7,210 bases of DNA from Bacteroidales bacterium (GTDB lineage: Bacteria; Bacteroidota; Bacteroidia; Bacteroidales; UBA7960). The stretch is from the NCBI GenBank assembly GCA_003560215.1, contig PWIY01000275.1, positions 1 to 7,210 of the forward strand, read 5' to 3'. Positions 1 to 6,575 of this stretch are shown piece by piece. Position 1 is the first letter of the stretch, and the number at the start of each line of letters is the position of its first letter. Under the pieces are notes generated by a model, which worked only from the letters and a program-made list of their open reading frames with translations, did no database searches and had not been told where the DNA came from. Both the position numbers and the translations under genes were made by a program.

Positions 1-123
1 GGTACCCATTTTTTGAAGTCATCACCTACTCTTTCGGTTTTTCGGTTTATCACGGTTACTCGTTTGTTTCATGTCGCTTTTCACTTTCACATACACGACG
101 TCGGAGGGTCAGTCCGGCTTGGC

Positions 124-131
124 CAAATATA
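124..131 (-). promoter_or_regulatory. Possible minus-strand -7 box (TATATTTG)
   Basis: Read on the minus strand this is TATATTTG, an exact match to the Bacteroidota -7 consensus TAnnTTTG. No TTG lies 19-21 nt upstream, and the surroundings are AT-rich, so chance is a real explanation. If functional it would drive a divergent transcript leaving the left edge of the window. No credible start codon with a long frame follows before position 1. Confidence 0.2.
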
Positions 132-281
132 GGTTTATTTGTAAAAATAGGTTATTAATAAATTAAAAAAGTTACCTAATAGATTAAATTTCTGGTCATA
201 TAAGTGAATTTCCGCCCAGATGGTATAATAGCCGCTTCCCGCATCCGGATTGTCTTTACAATTGCTGATAAAAAGTTGCTG

Positions 282-336
282 CCGGAAAGCGATTATAAAA
301 CAACTGTCGTACTCATCCCTGAGTCCGGATAGCGAC
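282..336. repeat. Imperfect direct repeat pair (CCGGAwAGCGAy)
   Basis: CCGGAAAGCGAT at 282-293 recurs as CCGGATAGCGAC at 325-336, matching at 10 of 12 positions and spaced 43 bp start to start. It lies about 100 bp upstream of the candidate metH promoter. It could be a pair of regulator sites, part of a folded RNA, or chance; CCGGAT is a common word in this sequence. Confidence 0.25.
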
Positions 337-347
337 TGGATAAGGGA
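316..347 (+). other. Possible hairpin upstream of metH
   Basis: TCCCT (316-320) can pair with AGGGA (343-347), and inside it AGTC (322-325) with GACT (334-337), leaving an 8-nt loop and an asymmetric internal loop of 1 and 5 nt. AGTTG (274-278) can also pair with CAACT (301-305) just upstream. It matches no RNA family I know. It lies upstream of the candidate metH promoter, so it would belong to another transcript or be a DNA feature only. Confidence 0.2.
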
Positions 348-411
348 AAGTAAGGGGTGGTCAGATATATGTTAATATGCAAAATCCGTAAATAATATTG
401 GGTGAATCCCT

Positions 412-441
412 TTTTTAAGTTAAAATACTATCATATCTTTG
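412..441 (+). promoter_or_regulatory. Candidate metH promoter (TATCTTTG -7 box)
   Basis: TATCTTTG at 434-441 matches the Bacteroidota -7 consensus TAnnTTTG exactly. At the expected -33 distance (about 411-414) the sequence is TTT rather than TTG, so the upstream element matches only in part. Transcription would start near 447 and give a leader of about 350 nt before the ATG at 796. No better site was found closer to metH. Confidence 0.45.
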
Positions 442-446
442 TAGCT

Positions 447-795
447 TGTACCAAAAAGGAGGGGTCATCCGGATGGCTCTTCCACACATATTACTTCTAG
501 TTTCGTTTACCAGGAATCAGTACTTATGATGACGGAAAAGGTAATACGAGCGTTGAGCGAAGGAAGAGGGTTTGAATGGCGAGGTATTATGGTGTTCGTC
601 TTCCGTTGCCACAACAATGCAGGCCCGGGAAGCATATACGGGTAAATTAAACCGGCTTCCGTGATACTTCGGCCATAACCTGCACTGCCAACGTTACATA
701 ATATTGAAATTGTCCCGGCTTTTGCAAGCAGGCATGTAATCAGTGTGTGTCTGTCTGTATGGGTCAGAGTGTGTTTCTATCGAAATTATAAATCT
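447..795 (+). other. Long metH 5' leader, no gene seen
   Basis: This is the inferred untranslated leader of metH. It holds a stem at 557-567/599-609 (separate entry) and a smaller GGAAGC/GCTTCC stem at 628-633/655-660. A GT-rich low-complexity stretch lies at about 743-774. I looked for the conserved cores of cobalamin and SAM-I riboswitches (GCCACTG, the B12 box, GGCAACC) and did not find them. A GTG at 745 is in frame with metH but has no support as a start. Confidence 0.35.
557..609 (+). other. Inverted repeat / hairpin in metH leader
   Basis: GCGAAGGAAGA (557-567) faces TCTTCCGTTGC (599-609). The innermost six bases pair perfectly (GGAAGA/TCTTCC); the outer five add one mismatch and one G-T wobble. 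The 31-nt loop is purine-rich. No T run follows, so this is not an intrinsic terminator. It could be part of a regulatory RNA fold in the metH leader, but this is unproven. Confidence 0.3.
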
Positions 796-3700
796 ATGAG
801 GTCAGTTGCGCATTTAGTAAATGAAAAAATTCTGGTTCTGGATGGAGCCATGGGCACAATGATCCAGCTGGAAAATCCGGCCGAACAGGACTTCAGGGGA
901 AAACGGTTTCAGCAACACCCCTTTGACCTGAAAGGTCTGAATGACATTCTGGTGCTAACGCAGCCTTCCATGATCCGGAAATTACACAGCCAATACCTTG
1001 AGGCAGGGGCAGATATCATTACCACCAATACCTTCAATGCGAATCACTACGGACTCAGGGAATATGGGGCTGAATCACTGGTTTATGAAATCAATCATAA
1101 GGCTGCTGGTCTGGCCAGAGAAACTGCTGAAAAGTTTACCAGAGCAAATCCCGGCAAACCCCGGTTTGTTGCCGGAAGCATCGGCCCCACAGGAAAAACA
1201 GCTTCCATGTCGCCCGACATTAATAATCCGGCGTTCCGGGACGTCAGTTTTGACAGCTTTTCAGATGCCTATGAGTTGCAGGCCAAAGGGCTCACAGATG
1301 CGGGAGTGGATCTGCTGCTTGTGGAAACGGTTTTTGATACCCTGAATGCCAAAGCTGCCCTTTATGCCATCAACAAAGTGCTTCGGGAGCAGAACAAGCA
1401 GATTCCGGTCATGATTTCTGTGACCATAGATGAAAGCGGTCGGAGTCTTTCCGGGCAAACAGTTGAGGCGTTTTATAATTCTGTGCTTCCTTTCGGGGTT
1501 TTTTCTGTGGGAATTAACTGCTCTTTCGGGGCAGATAAAATGCTGCCCTACCTTGAGCGGCTTTCCGTAAAGTCAGAGGTTGCAGTCAGCGCCCACCCGA
1601 ATGCCGGATTGCCCAATGAACTTGGCGAATACGATCAGTCGCCGGAGATGATGGCCTCGCAGGTTGAAACCTTTTGCGAGAACCATTTTGTGAACATTGC
1701 GGGTGGATGTTGCGGAAGCAAACCCGAACATATCCGGGCAATCGCTGAAGTGGTTTCCGGCTATGCCCCCAGGCGCTTTCGTACTCCTTCCCGAACCACA
1801 CGCTTCAGCGGATTACAGTCTTTCGGAGTGAAAGACAAAAACCCGGTGGTTTATATCGGAGAAAGAACCAATGTATCGGGTTCCAGAAAATTTGCCAGGC
1901 TGGTCCGTGAAGAAAAATATGAAGAGGCCCTTGATATGGCCCGGAACCAGATTCAGGAGGGCAGCAGGATGCTGAACATCAATCTTGATGATGGCATGAT
2001 TGACGCCCCTGAGGTGGTGAAGGTGTTTCTGAACCATCTGCAGGCCGAGCCGGATATCGTCAATGTTCCGGTCATGATTGACTCTTCCGATTTTAATGTA
2101 TTGAGAAACGGCCTCAAATGCCTGCAGGGCAGATCAGGTGTGAACTCCATCAGTCTGAAAGACGGCGTTGAACCCTTTAAAAAGCGCGCAGGGGAGTTGC
2201 ACAGCCTTGGAGCAGTGGTGGTGGTGATGGCTTTTGATGAAAAAGGGCAGGCGGATACATTTGAGCGGAAGACTGAAGTCTGTCGCCGGGCTTACCAGAT
2301 CCTCACCCGGGAAATGAAACTGCCACCGGAAGACATCGTTTTTGATCCGAATGTACTGACCATTGGTACAGGCATTGAAGCGCATAATAATTATGCGGTG
2401 GATTTTATCCGGTCGGTTAAATGGATCAAGCAGAACCTGCCGTATGCAAAAGTGAATGCGGGAATCAGCAATGTTTCTTTTGCTTTTCGCGGAAATGATG
2501 CCCTCAGGGACGCAATCAACTCAGTGTTTCTGCATCATTGTGAACGGGCAGGGCTGGATTTTGCAATTGTGCATCCTGCCAAAATCATTCCTTATGGGGA
2601 CATTCCTGAAAACCTGCTTGAACCGGTCGAGGATCTGATATTCAACAGGCGGGAGGATGCCACTGATCGTCTGATTGAACTTGCGGATGAATTCAGGGGC
2701 AAAACCAAAACCAGAGAAGATCGCGATGGCTGGCGCGAATTACCGCCTGAAGAACGCATTGGCCTGGCCATGCAAAAAGGGATAACTTCTCATATTAACG
2801 AGGATATTGACGCCCTCAAACAAAGGTATGCAAAAGCGCTGGACATTATTCAGGGTCCCCTGATGGAAGGGATGAGCCGGGTGGGAGAGCTCTTTGGTTC
2901 CGGCCGGATGTTTCTCCCTCAGGTGATCAAGAGCGCCCGGTTTATGAATAAAGCTGTGGATTTGCTTAAACCGGATGTGGAGCGCGAAAATCTGGCTTCT
3001 GCAACCTTGTCGGGGCAGCGGAAAAAAGTACTCCTTGCCACTGTGGAAGGTGATGTGCATGATATCGGAAAAAACATTGTTTCGCTTGTGCTCGGGTGTA
3101 ACAATTATGAGGTAAAGGACATGGGGGTTATGGTTCCGAAACACCGGATTCTTCAGGAGATCAAAGATTACAGGCCGGATGTGCTGGGCCTCAGCGGTTT
3201 AATTTCCCCATCTCTTGACAAAATGGTGGAGATTTTACAAATGCTGGATAATGAGGGTTTGTGCCTTCCCGTAATCCTTGGTGGAGCTGCCACTTCGTCC
3301 ATGCATACAGCGGTAAAAGCGGCACCCCATTACAGTGGTTTCGTGACGCATGCTGCAGATGCAATGCAGGGTGTCAATATAACCAGTGCCTTGTGTGGAA
3401 AGGATGCGGATACATATATTAGAACTGCGAAAGAAAAGCAGCTTGAATTCAGGGATAATTTCAAGAGAAAGCGAACTGCCGGTAGTTTTCTGCCCTTGCA
3501 TGAAGCCCGGAAAAAACGCTTTGTTTATCAGAAGGATAAACAGGTAAAACCCCGGATGATCGGTATCAGGGAATTTGATGGTTTTGATCTGCACCAGTTA
3601 AAGAAATACATTGACTGGACACCATTTTTTCATGGCTGGGGTTTAAAAGGGAAATACCCTTCCATTTTTGAAAAAGACCGTGTGGGTAGCGAGGCGGAAC

Positions 3701-4458
3701 GATTGTTTAAAGAAGCCCTTACCATGCTGGATGAAATAGAGGAGAAAGCGCTTATCCGGCCCAGGGGGGTGATCGGTCTGTTTCCGGCAAATTCTGACGG
3801 CGACGATGTGGTGATTTACCAGAATGATCAGCGCAAAGACGAAAAAATGCGAATTCCAATGCTTCGCCAGCAAAAATTGCAGCAGGAGGGTTATACCCTT
3901 TCCCTGGCTGATTTTGTAGCCCCTGCCGGGTCAGGTATTAAGGATTACTTCGGGGGGTTTGCAGTGACAACCGGTCTGGGAATTGACAAGCATCTTGCAG
4001 CGTTGAAACAAAATGGAGACAGCTATAACAGCATTATGTTCAGGTTGTTGGCTGACCGGCTCGTAGAGGCTGCCGCCGAGATCATGCATGAATGGGTCAG
4101 GAAGAAATACTGGGGATATGAACCGGAAGAAAAGCTCGGACTGGAAGACCTGATCAGGGGAAGGTTTAAGGGTATCAGGCCCGCGGTAGGCTACCCGGCC
4201 TGTCCTGACCATCAGACCAAAAAGCACCTTTTTGAGCTTCTTGATGCGGAAAAAAGAACCGGCATCAGCCTGACTGAGATCTATGCAATGAAACCGGCCA
4301 GCTCGGTGTCGGGGTTCTACCTCTCCAACAAAGCCGCGAGGTATTTCGGCATTGGGAAAATTGGGAAGGATCAGCTTGAGGACTATTCTCGGAGGGCCGG
4401 CCAGCAGATTGACCAAACCAAAAAGTGGTTGTATTTCGCAATTGATGATGAGAAATAA
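796..4458 (+). CDS. metH: Cobalamin-dependent methionine synthase MetH
   Basis: Transfers methyl from 5-methyl-THF through its bound cobalamin to homocysteine, giving methionine and THF in the cytoplasm. The 1220-residue product is close to the E. coli length of 1227 and has all modules in order. The homocysteine domain (about 1-325) has zinc ligands Cys242, Cys305 and Cys306. The pterin domain (about 350-610) has GERTNV at 355 and MIDSS at 427. The B12 cap lies at about 650-735. The B12 domain (about 745-880) has GDVHDIGKN with cobalt ligand His755 and SGLISPS from Ser800. The AdoMet reactivation domain (about 890-1215) has Asp940 and the RPAVGYPACP motif at Arg1128. The ATG at 796 fits family N-termini; the in-frame GTG at 745 would add 17 residues unlike the family. 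No frameshift or missing key residue is seen. The family's Thr after SGLI is Ser here (Ser804), a conservative change. Likely co-transcribed with metF, 24 nt downstream. Confidence 0.97.
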   Translation: MRSVAHLVNEKILVLDGAMGTMIQLENPAEQDFRGKRFQQHPFDLKGLNDILVLTQPSMIRKLHSQYLEAGADIITTNTFNANHYGLREYGAESLVYEINHKAAGLARETAEKFTRANPGKPRFVAGSIGPTGKTASMSPDINNPAFRDVSFDSFSDAYELQAKGLTDAGVDLLLVETVFDTLNAKAALYAINKVLREQNKQIPVMISVTIDESGRSLSGQTVEAFYNSVLPFGVFSVGINCSFGADKMLPYLERLSVKSEVAVSAHPNAGLPNELGEYDQSPEMMASQVETFCENHFVNIAGGCCGSKPEHIRAIAEVVSGYAPRRFRTPSRTTRFSGLQSFGVKDKNPVVYIGERTNVSGSRKFARLVREEKYEEALDMARNQIQEGSRMLNINLDDGMIDAPEVVKVFLNHLQAEPDIVNVPVMIDSSDFNVLRNGLKCLQGRSGVNSISLKDGVEPFKKRAGELHSLGAVVVVMAFDEKGQADTFERKTEVCRRAYQILTREMKLPPEDIVFDPNVLTIGTGIEAHNNYAVDFIRSVKWIKQNLPYAKVNAGISNVSFAFRGNDALRDAINSVFLHHCERAGLDFAIVHPAKIIPYGDIPENLLEPVEDLIFNRREDATDRLIELADEFRGKTKTREDRDGWRELPPEERIGLAMQKGITSHINEDIDALKQRYAKALDIIQGPLMEGMSRVGELFGSGRMFLPQVIKSARFMNKAVDLLKPDVERENLASATLSGQRKKVLLATVEGDVHDIGKNIVSLVLGCNNYEVKDMGVMVPKHRILQEIKDYRPDVLGLSGLISPSLDKMVEILQMLDNEGLCLPVILGGAATSSMHTAVKAAPHYSGFVTHAADAMQGVNITSALCGKDADTYIRTAKEKQLEFRDNFKRKRTAGSFLPLHEARKKRFVYQKDKQVKPRMIGIREFDGFDLHQLKKYIDWTPFFHGWGLKGKYPSIFEKDRVGSEAERLFKEALTMLDEIEEKALIRPRGVIGLFPANSDGDDVVIYQNDQRKDEKMRIPMLRQQKLQQEGYTLSLADFVAPAGSGIKDYFGGFAVTTGLGIDKHLAALKQNGDSYNSIMFRLLADRLVEAAAEIMHEWVRKKYWGYEPEEKLGLEDLIRGRFKGIRPAVGYPACPDHQTKKHLFELLDAEKRTGISLTEIYAMKPASSVSGFYLSNKAARYFGIGKIGKDQLEDYSRRAGQQIDQTKKWLYFAIDDEK

Positions 4459-4482
4459 GCACACCAAAAAATAACAGTTTAC

Positions 4483-5406
4483 ATGAGGATTACAGAAATT
4501 TTTAAACAACAAAAACGCACTTTTTCATTTGAATTTTTTCCGCCGAAGGATTATCAGACGGCCATTAAGTTCGGAATCAATGCCGGACAGCTGATGAAGT
4601 TATCGCCGTCTTTTGTATCAGTAACTTATGGTGCAGGCGGATGCACTCAGGACAATACTTTTGATATCGTGAACCTGTTTCACAATGATCTGGGTTTTAC
4701 CTGTATGGCCCATTATACCTGTGTGAATGCCACATGGGAAAAAATTGCCCATGATATGCGAACCCTCCAGGATATGGGTATAGAGAATGTCATGCTCTTA
4801 CGGGGAGATAAACCCAAAGATGAAAAGCTGAAGGATCCCAATCCGGATGGGTTTAATTATGGCAGTGACCTGATCAGTTTCGTGAAAGACCAGTATGATT
4901 TCTGTTTGGGTGCCGGTGCATACCCGGAAAAGCATCCTGAAGCCGGAAATCTTGAGGAAGATATTGAGAACCTCAAAAAAAAGGTAGATGCGGGGGCTGA
5001 TTTCCTGATTACCCAAATGTTTTTTGATAACAGGTATTATTGGGATTTTATGAATAAAGTTGAACAAAAAGGGATTAAGTGCCGCGTCATTCCCGGTATC
5101 ATACCCATTACCAATTACAGGCAAATCAAAAAATTTGGTGAGATGACCGGGGCCAGGATTCCGGATAAACTGAAACAGCGGATGGAGCCATTAAAGGATC
5201 AACCCTCAGAAATATACAAGATTGGCCTGGAGTTGGCAGTGGAACAGGTTGGTGAGTTGCTGGACAATGATGCACCCGGGGTACACTTTTATACCCTTAA
5301 TAAATGTACTGCTGCCATTGAGCTGTATGAGTCCCTGTCGCAGGATTTCAAAGACGTGAAAATGCTTTATGAGCAAAGCCTTTCACCGCATATCGCAACT
5401 CCCTAA
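4483..5406 (+). CDS. metF: 5,10-methylenetetrahydrofolate reductase MetF
   Basis: A flavoprotein that reduces 5,10-methylene-THF to 5-methyl-THF, the methyl donor for the MetH encoded just upstream. The 307-residue product is the short bacterial form, a single TIM barrel without the C-terminal AdoMet-binding regulatory domain of eukaryotic enzymes. Visible family motifs include FSFEFFPPK with catalytic Glu17 (E. coli Glu28), SVTYGAGG, LLRGD with Asp109 (E. coli Asp120, near the flavin), TQMFFD with Gln178 (substrate contact), PGIIPI and GVHFYTLN near the end. The start ATG follows metH by 24 nt with no Shine-Dalgarno, as is usual in Bacteroidota. The short gap argues for a metH-metF operon. 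In amine demethylation, MetF running in reverse could oxidise methyl-THF, but that direction is inference. Recognition is secure. Confidence 0.97.
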   Translation: MRITEIFKQQKRTFSFEFFPPKDYQTAIKFGINAGQLMKLSPSFVSVTYGAGGCTQDNTFDIVNLFHNDLGFTCMAHYTCVNATWEKIAHDMRTLQDMGIENVMLLRGDKPKDEKLKDPNPDGFNYGSDLISFVKDQYDFCLGAGAYPEKHPEAGNLEEDIENLKKKVDAGADFLITQMFFDNRYYWDFMNKVEQKGIKCRVIPGIIPITNYRQIKKFGEMTGARIPDKLKQRMEPLKDQPSEIYKIGLELAVEQVGELLDNDAPGVHFYTLNKCTAAIELYESLSQDFKDVKMLYEQSLSPHIATP

Positions 5407-5437
5407 TTATTTTGGTTTTGCCTTTAAAAAAGATTCA

Positions 5438-5593
5438 TTATCGGAGTCAGGCACTGGATTAATCGCCAAAAAACCTTGGTGCTATGAAATACTTCCTTAC
5501 CTTTGTGATGCCAAACAGGGAGTTTGCCATTTCGCTGCAAAATTCCAGTGGTGTGAGGCCTTTAATAACCCAGCCCGTTCCTGATTCAGAAAG
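5438..5593. repeat. Weak imperfect inverted repeat around promoter
   Basis: The segment 5438-5458 resembles the reverse complement of 5573-5593 at 14 of 21 positions, best over a core of GAGTCAGGCAC versus GAATCAGGAAC. The arms lie on either side of the strong promoter at 5476-5505. Read in its own direction each arm gives the peptide LSESGTG or a close form. A match this imperfect could occur by chance in about 400 bp, so a mobile promoter-bearing element is only a suggestion. Confidence 0.2.
5476..5505 (+). promoter_or_regulatory. Bacteroidota-type promoter for corrinoid gene
   Basis: TTG at 5476-5478 is followed after exactly 19 nt by TACCTTTG at 5498-5505. This matches the Bacteroidota primary sigma factor consensus (TTG, 19-21 nt, TAnnTTTG) in full and is the best promoter in the window. 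It lies 70 bp after metF ends. Transcription should start near 5511, leaving a leader of about 280 nt before the corrinoid gene. It implies that the corrinoid gene and the MttB-like gene can be expressed independently of metH-metF. Confidence 0.6.
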
Positions 5594-5599
5594 GAACAA

Positions 5600-5657
5600 A
5601 TCGATGTGAAAAGCGGGTTGCCATAAAATCCGGAATGCATTGCCGGAGCACATCGAT
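5600..5657 (+). repeat. Perfect 9-bp inverted repeat with inner palindrome
   Basis: ATCGATGTG (5600-5608) and CACATCGAT (5649-5657) are perfect reverse complements enclosing 40 nt. Inside, CCGG-AATGCATT-G-CCGG (5630-5646) is palindromic apart from one extra G. Together they could form a two-stage stem in RNA or a cruciform in DNA. No T run follows, so it is not a simple terminator. It lies in the inferred leader of the corrinoid gene. Confidence 0.45.
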
Positions 5658-5699
5658 CCCATAAGAACCGAAGCCAACTGACATTTTTGGTGTATACAG

Positions 5700-5719
5700 C
5701 GGAAACAGAGATGTTTCCG
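5700..5719 (+). other. 7-bp hairpin before corrinoid gene
   Basis: CGGAAAC (5700-5706) and GTTTCCG (5713-5719) pair perfectly around the 6-nt loop AGAGAT. The hairpin ends 73 nt before the corrinoid gene's ATG. No T tract follows, so termination is unlikely; mRNA stabilisation or a protein-binding site is possible. Confidence 0.35.
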
Positions 5720-5792
5720 GATTGCTTAAATTTCGGCACAAATCAAATATCAGACGAATAATACGAAACTTAACATCGTAAAAGACAATACT

Positions 5793-6428
5793 ATGGACTT
5801 AAGTAAAATTTCTCAAACCTTAATTACTGGTAAATCAGACGAGTTGAAACAATTGATTGAAGATGCAGTAAACAGTGATGTGAAACCGGTGGATGTCCTG
5901 AACCAGGGCTTGTTGCCCGGCATGGATGCTGTGGGGCAAAAATGGAAAGCCGGAGAGATGTTCATGCCGGAAGTGCTCCGCAGTGCCAAAGCCATGAGCA
6001 AATCCATGGACTATCTGCGCCCGATGCTTAAAGAAGATGAAATGGGCAATGCAGGAACAATGGTTATCGGCACAGTGGCAGGCGACCTGCACGACATCGG
6101 CAAAGACCTTGCGGCCATGATGTTTGAAGGGGCCGGTTATAAAGTCGTCAATATCGGCATCGACCAGTCAAATGAAAGTTTTGTAAATGCGGTGAAGGAA
6201 CATAAACCAAGTGTGCTTGGAATGTCGGCTTTGCTTACCACCACCATGCCACGTATGGGCGAAGTGATCAACTCTCTCAAGGAGGCCGGTATCCGTGACC
6301 ATGTTACGGTAATTATCGGTGGAGCTCCTGTTACCGAAGAATTCGCCAATGAAATAGGTGCTGACCTTTATGCGCCCAATGCCGGCTCGGCTGTTGAAAT
6401 CACCAACCAGTATCTGCAACAGAACTGA
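5793..6428 (+). CDS. MtbC/MttC-type methyltransferase corrinoid protein
   Basis: A small cytoplasmic B12 carrier that accepts a methyl group from a substrate-specific methyltransferase and passes it to a second one. The 211 residues match the usual length of about 210-220 for methylamine corrinoid proteins. A helical cap domain (about 1-85) includes GLLPGMDAVGQKWKAGEMFMPEV-type residues from 39. A Rossmann B12 domain (about 88-210) has GDLHDIGKD with cobalt ligand His100, the Ser-Ala-Leu motif at 145-147, IIGGAPV at 174-180 and LYAPNA near 192-197. The start ATG has an AT-rich context and no Shine-Dalgarno. It is followed after 147 nt by an MttB-family gene, the usual partner, so the two likely form one unit. 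It is a paralogue of the B12 module inside MetH but lacks the other MetH domains. The family is certain; the amine substrate is not. Confidence 0.95.
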   Translation: MDLSKISQTLITGKSDELKQLIEDAVNSDVKPVDVLNQGLLPGMDAVGQKWKAGEMFMPEVLRSAKAMSKSMDYLRPMLKEDEMGNAGTMVIGTVAGDLHDIGKDLAAMMFEGAGYKVVNIGIDQSNESFVNAVKEHKPSVLGMSALLTTTMPRMGEVINSLKEAGIRDHVTVIIGGAPVTEEFANEIGADLYAPNAGSAVEITNQYLQQN

Positions 6429-6492
6429 TAGGTTTTCATGGCTGCGGTTACTTCAGGTTTTGTTGCGGTAGCTGTCGCGAAAAAGTTACGTT

Positions 6493-6532
6493 AATTACCT
6501 TTTCCGGGAAATTTCGAACCCCCGGGGTAATT
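6493..6532 (+). other. Strong hairpin between corrinoid and MttB-like genes
   Basis: AATTACC (6493-6499) pairs with GGTAATT (6526-6532), and CCGGG (6504-6508) with CCCGG (6521-6525). This gives 12 pairs with a 4-nt TTTT bulge on the left and a 12-nt loop. The sequence after it (GGGCTTTATATAA) lacks a proper T run, so full intrinsic termination is doubtful. It may be an mRNA-stabilising or attenuating hairpin that sets corrinoid protein above methyltransferase, but this is inference. Confidence 0.5.
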
Positions 6533-6551
6533 GGGCTTTATATAAACTGAA

Positions 6552-6565
6552 TTGTAACATTACAA
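6552..6565. promoter_or_regulatory. 14-bp palindrome TTGTAA-CA-TTACAA (operator-like)
   Basis: A perfect 6-bp inverted repeat with a 2-nt centre, ending 10 nt before the ATG of the MttB-like gene. The TTG-N8-CAA frame has the geometry of CRP/FNR-family sites (TTGAT-N4-ATCAA), though the inner bases differ. No second copy was seen before metH or the corrinoid gene. It could be an operator or a small RNA hairpin masking the start region. Confidence 0.35.
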
Positions 6566-6575
6566 ACATATAAAT

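Larger units (their letters stand above)
1..433. other. Gene-free region upstream of metH promoter
   Basis: I see no convincing coding region on either strand here; the longest frames are short and have no recognisable protein features. The stretch is AT-rich around 125-200, with two near-identical 'ATAGGTT' words. It holds a weak minus-strand promoter-like box (124-131), an imperfect direct repeat pair (282-293 and 325-336) and a possible hairpin (316-347), listed separately. A short GGG-TGAAT-CCC stem followed by six T residues (about 400-416) is too weak to call a terminator. The region probably separates metH from an upstream or divergent gene outside the window. Confidence 0.6.
5511..5792 (+). 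other. Long structured leader of corrinoid gene
   Basis: This is the inferred 5' leader from the promoter at 5476-5505. It contains a small CAAAC-AGGGA-GTTTG hairpin (5512-5526) at the expected transcript start, a 9-bp inverted repeat (5600-5657) and a 7-bp hairpin (5700-5719). I compared it by eye with the cobalamin riboswitch: AGGGAG followed by GCAAAATTCC is loosely reminiscent, but the conserved GCCACTG core and a proper B12 box are absent. A weak second -7-like box, TAAATTTC, lies at 5727-5734. Open frames on the minus strand here overlie the promoter and have no recognisable domains. Confidence 0.35.

Noticed and set aside
1..6. GGTACC at the window edge as a clone or element boundary
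   Set aside because: A single 6-bp restriction palindrome at the edge is probably chance and no vector or repeat sequence follows.
22..72. Minus-strand basic mini-ORF of 16 codons
   Set aside because: Too short, no start signal and no recognisable feature; the nearby TATATTTG box alone does not support it.
447..795. Cobalamin riboswitch before metH
   Set aside because: CCATAACCTGC near 671 loosely recalls the end of a B12 box, but the GCCACTG core and the ordered helices are missing. These riboswitches normally control B12-independent metE or uptake genes rather than metH.
745..795. N-terminal extension of MetH from a GTG at 745
   Set aside because: The 17 extra residues come from a GT-rich low-complexity stretch and have no counterpart in MetH proteins; the ATG at 796 fits the family.
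3931..4512. Minus-strand open frame of 193 codons opposite the end of metH
   Set aside because: It lies wholly antisense to conserved MetH and the first codons of metF and shows no domain, composition or start context of its own; it is a shadow frame.
5407..5440. Intrinsic terminator after metF
   Set aside because: There are T-rich and A-rich runs but no stable stem next to them, so no terminator can be supported.
5369..5584. Plus-strand frame of 71 codons overlapping the metF end
   Set aside because: It starts inside metF in another frame and then crosses the promoter; nothing suggests a real protein.
5511..5700. Cobalamin riboswitch before the corrinoid gene
   Set aside because: AGGGAG...GCAAAATTCC and AGCCAACTGAC resemble parts of the motif, but the most conserved core is absent. 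A covariance-model search could overturn this.
5459..5739. Two overlapping minus-strand frames (72 and 80 codons) in the metF-corrinoid gap
   Set aside because: They run antisense across the promoter at 5476-5505 and the inverted repeats, overlap each other in different frames and have no recognisable domain. The non-coding signals explain the region better.
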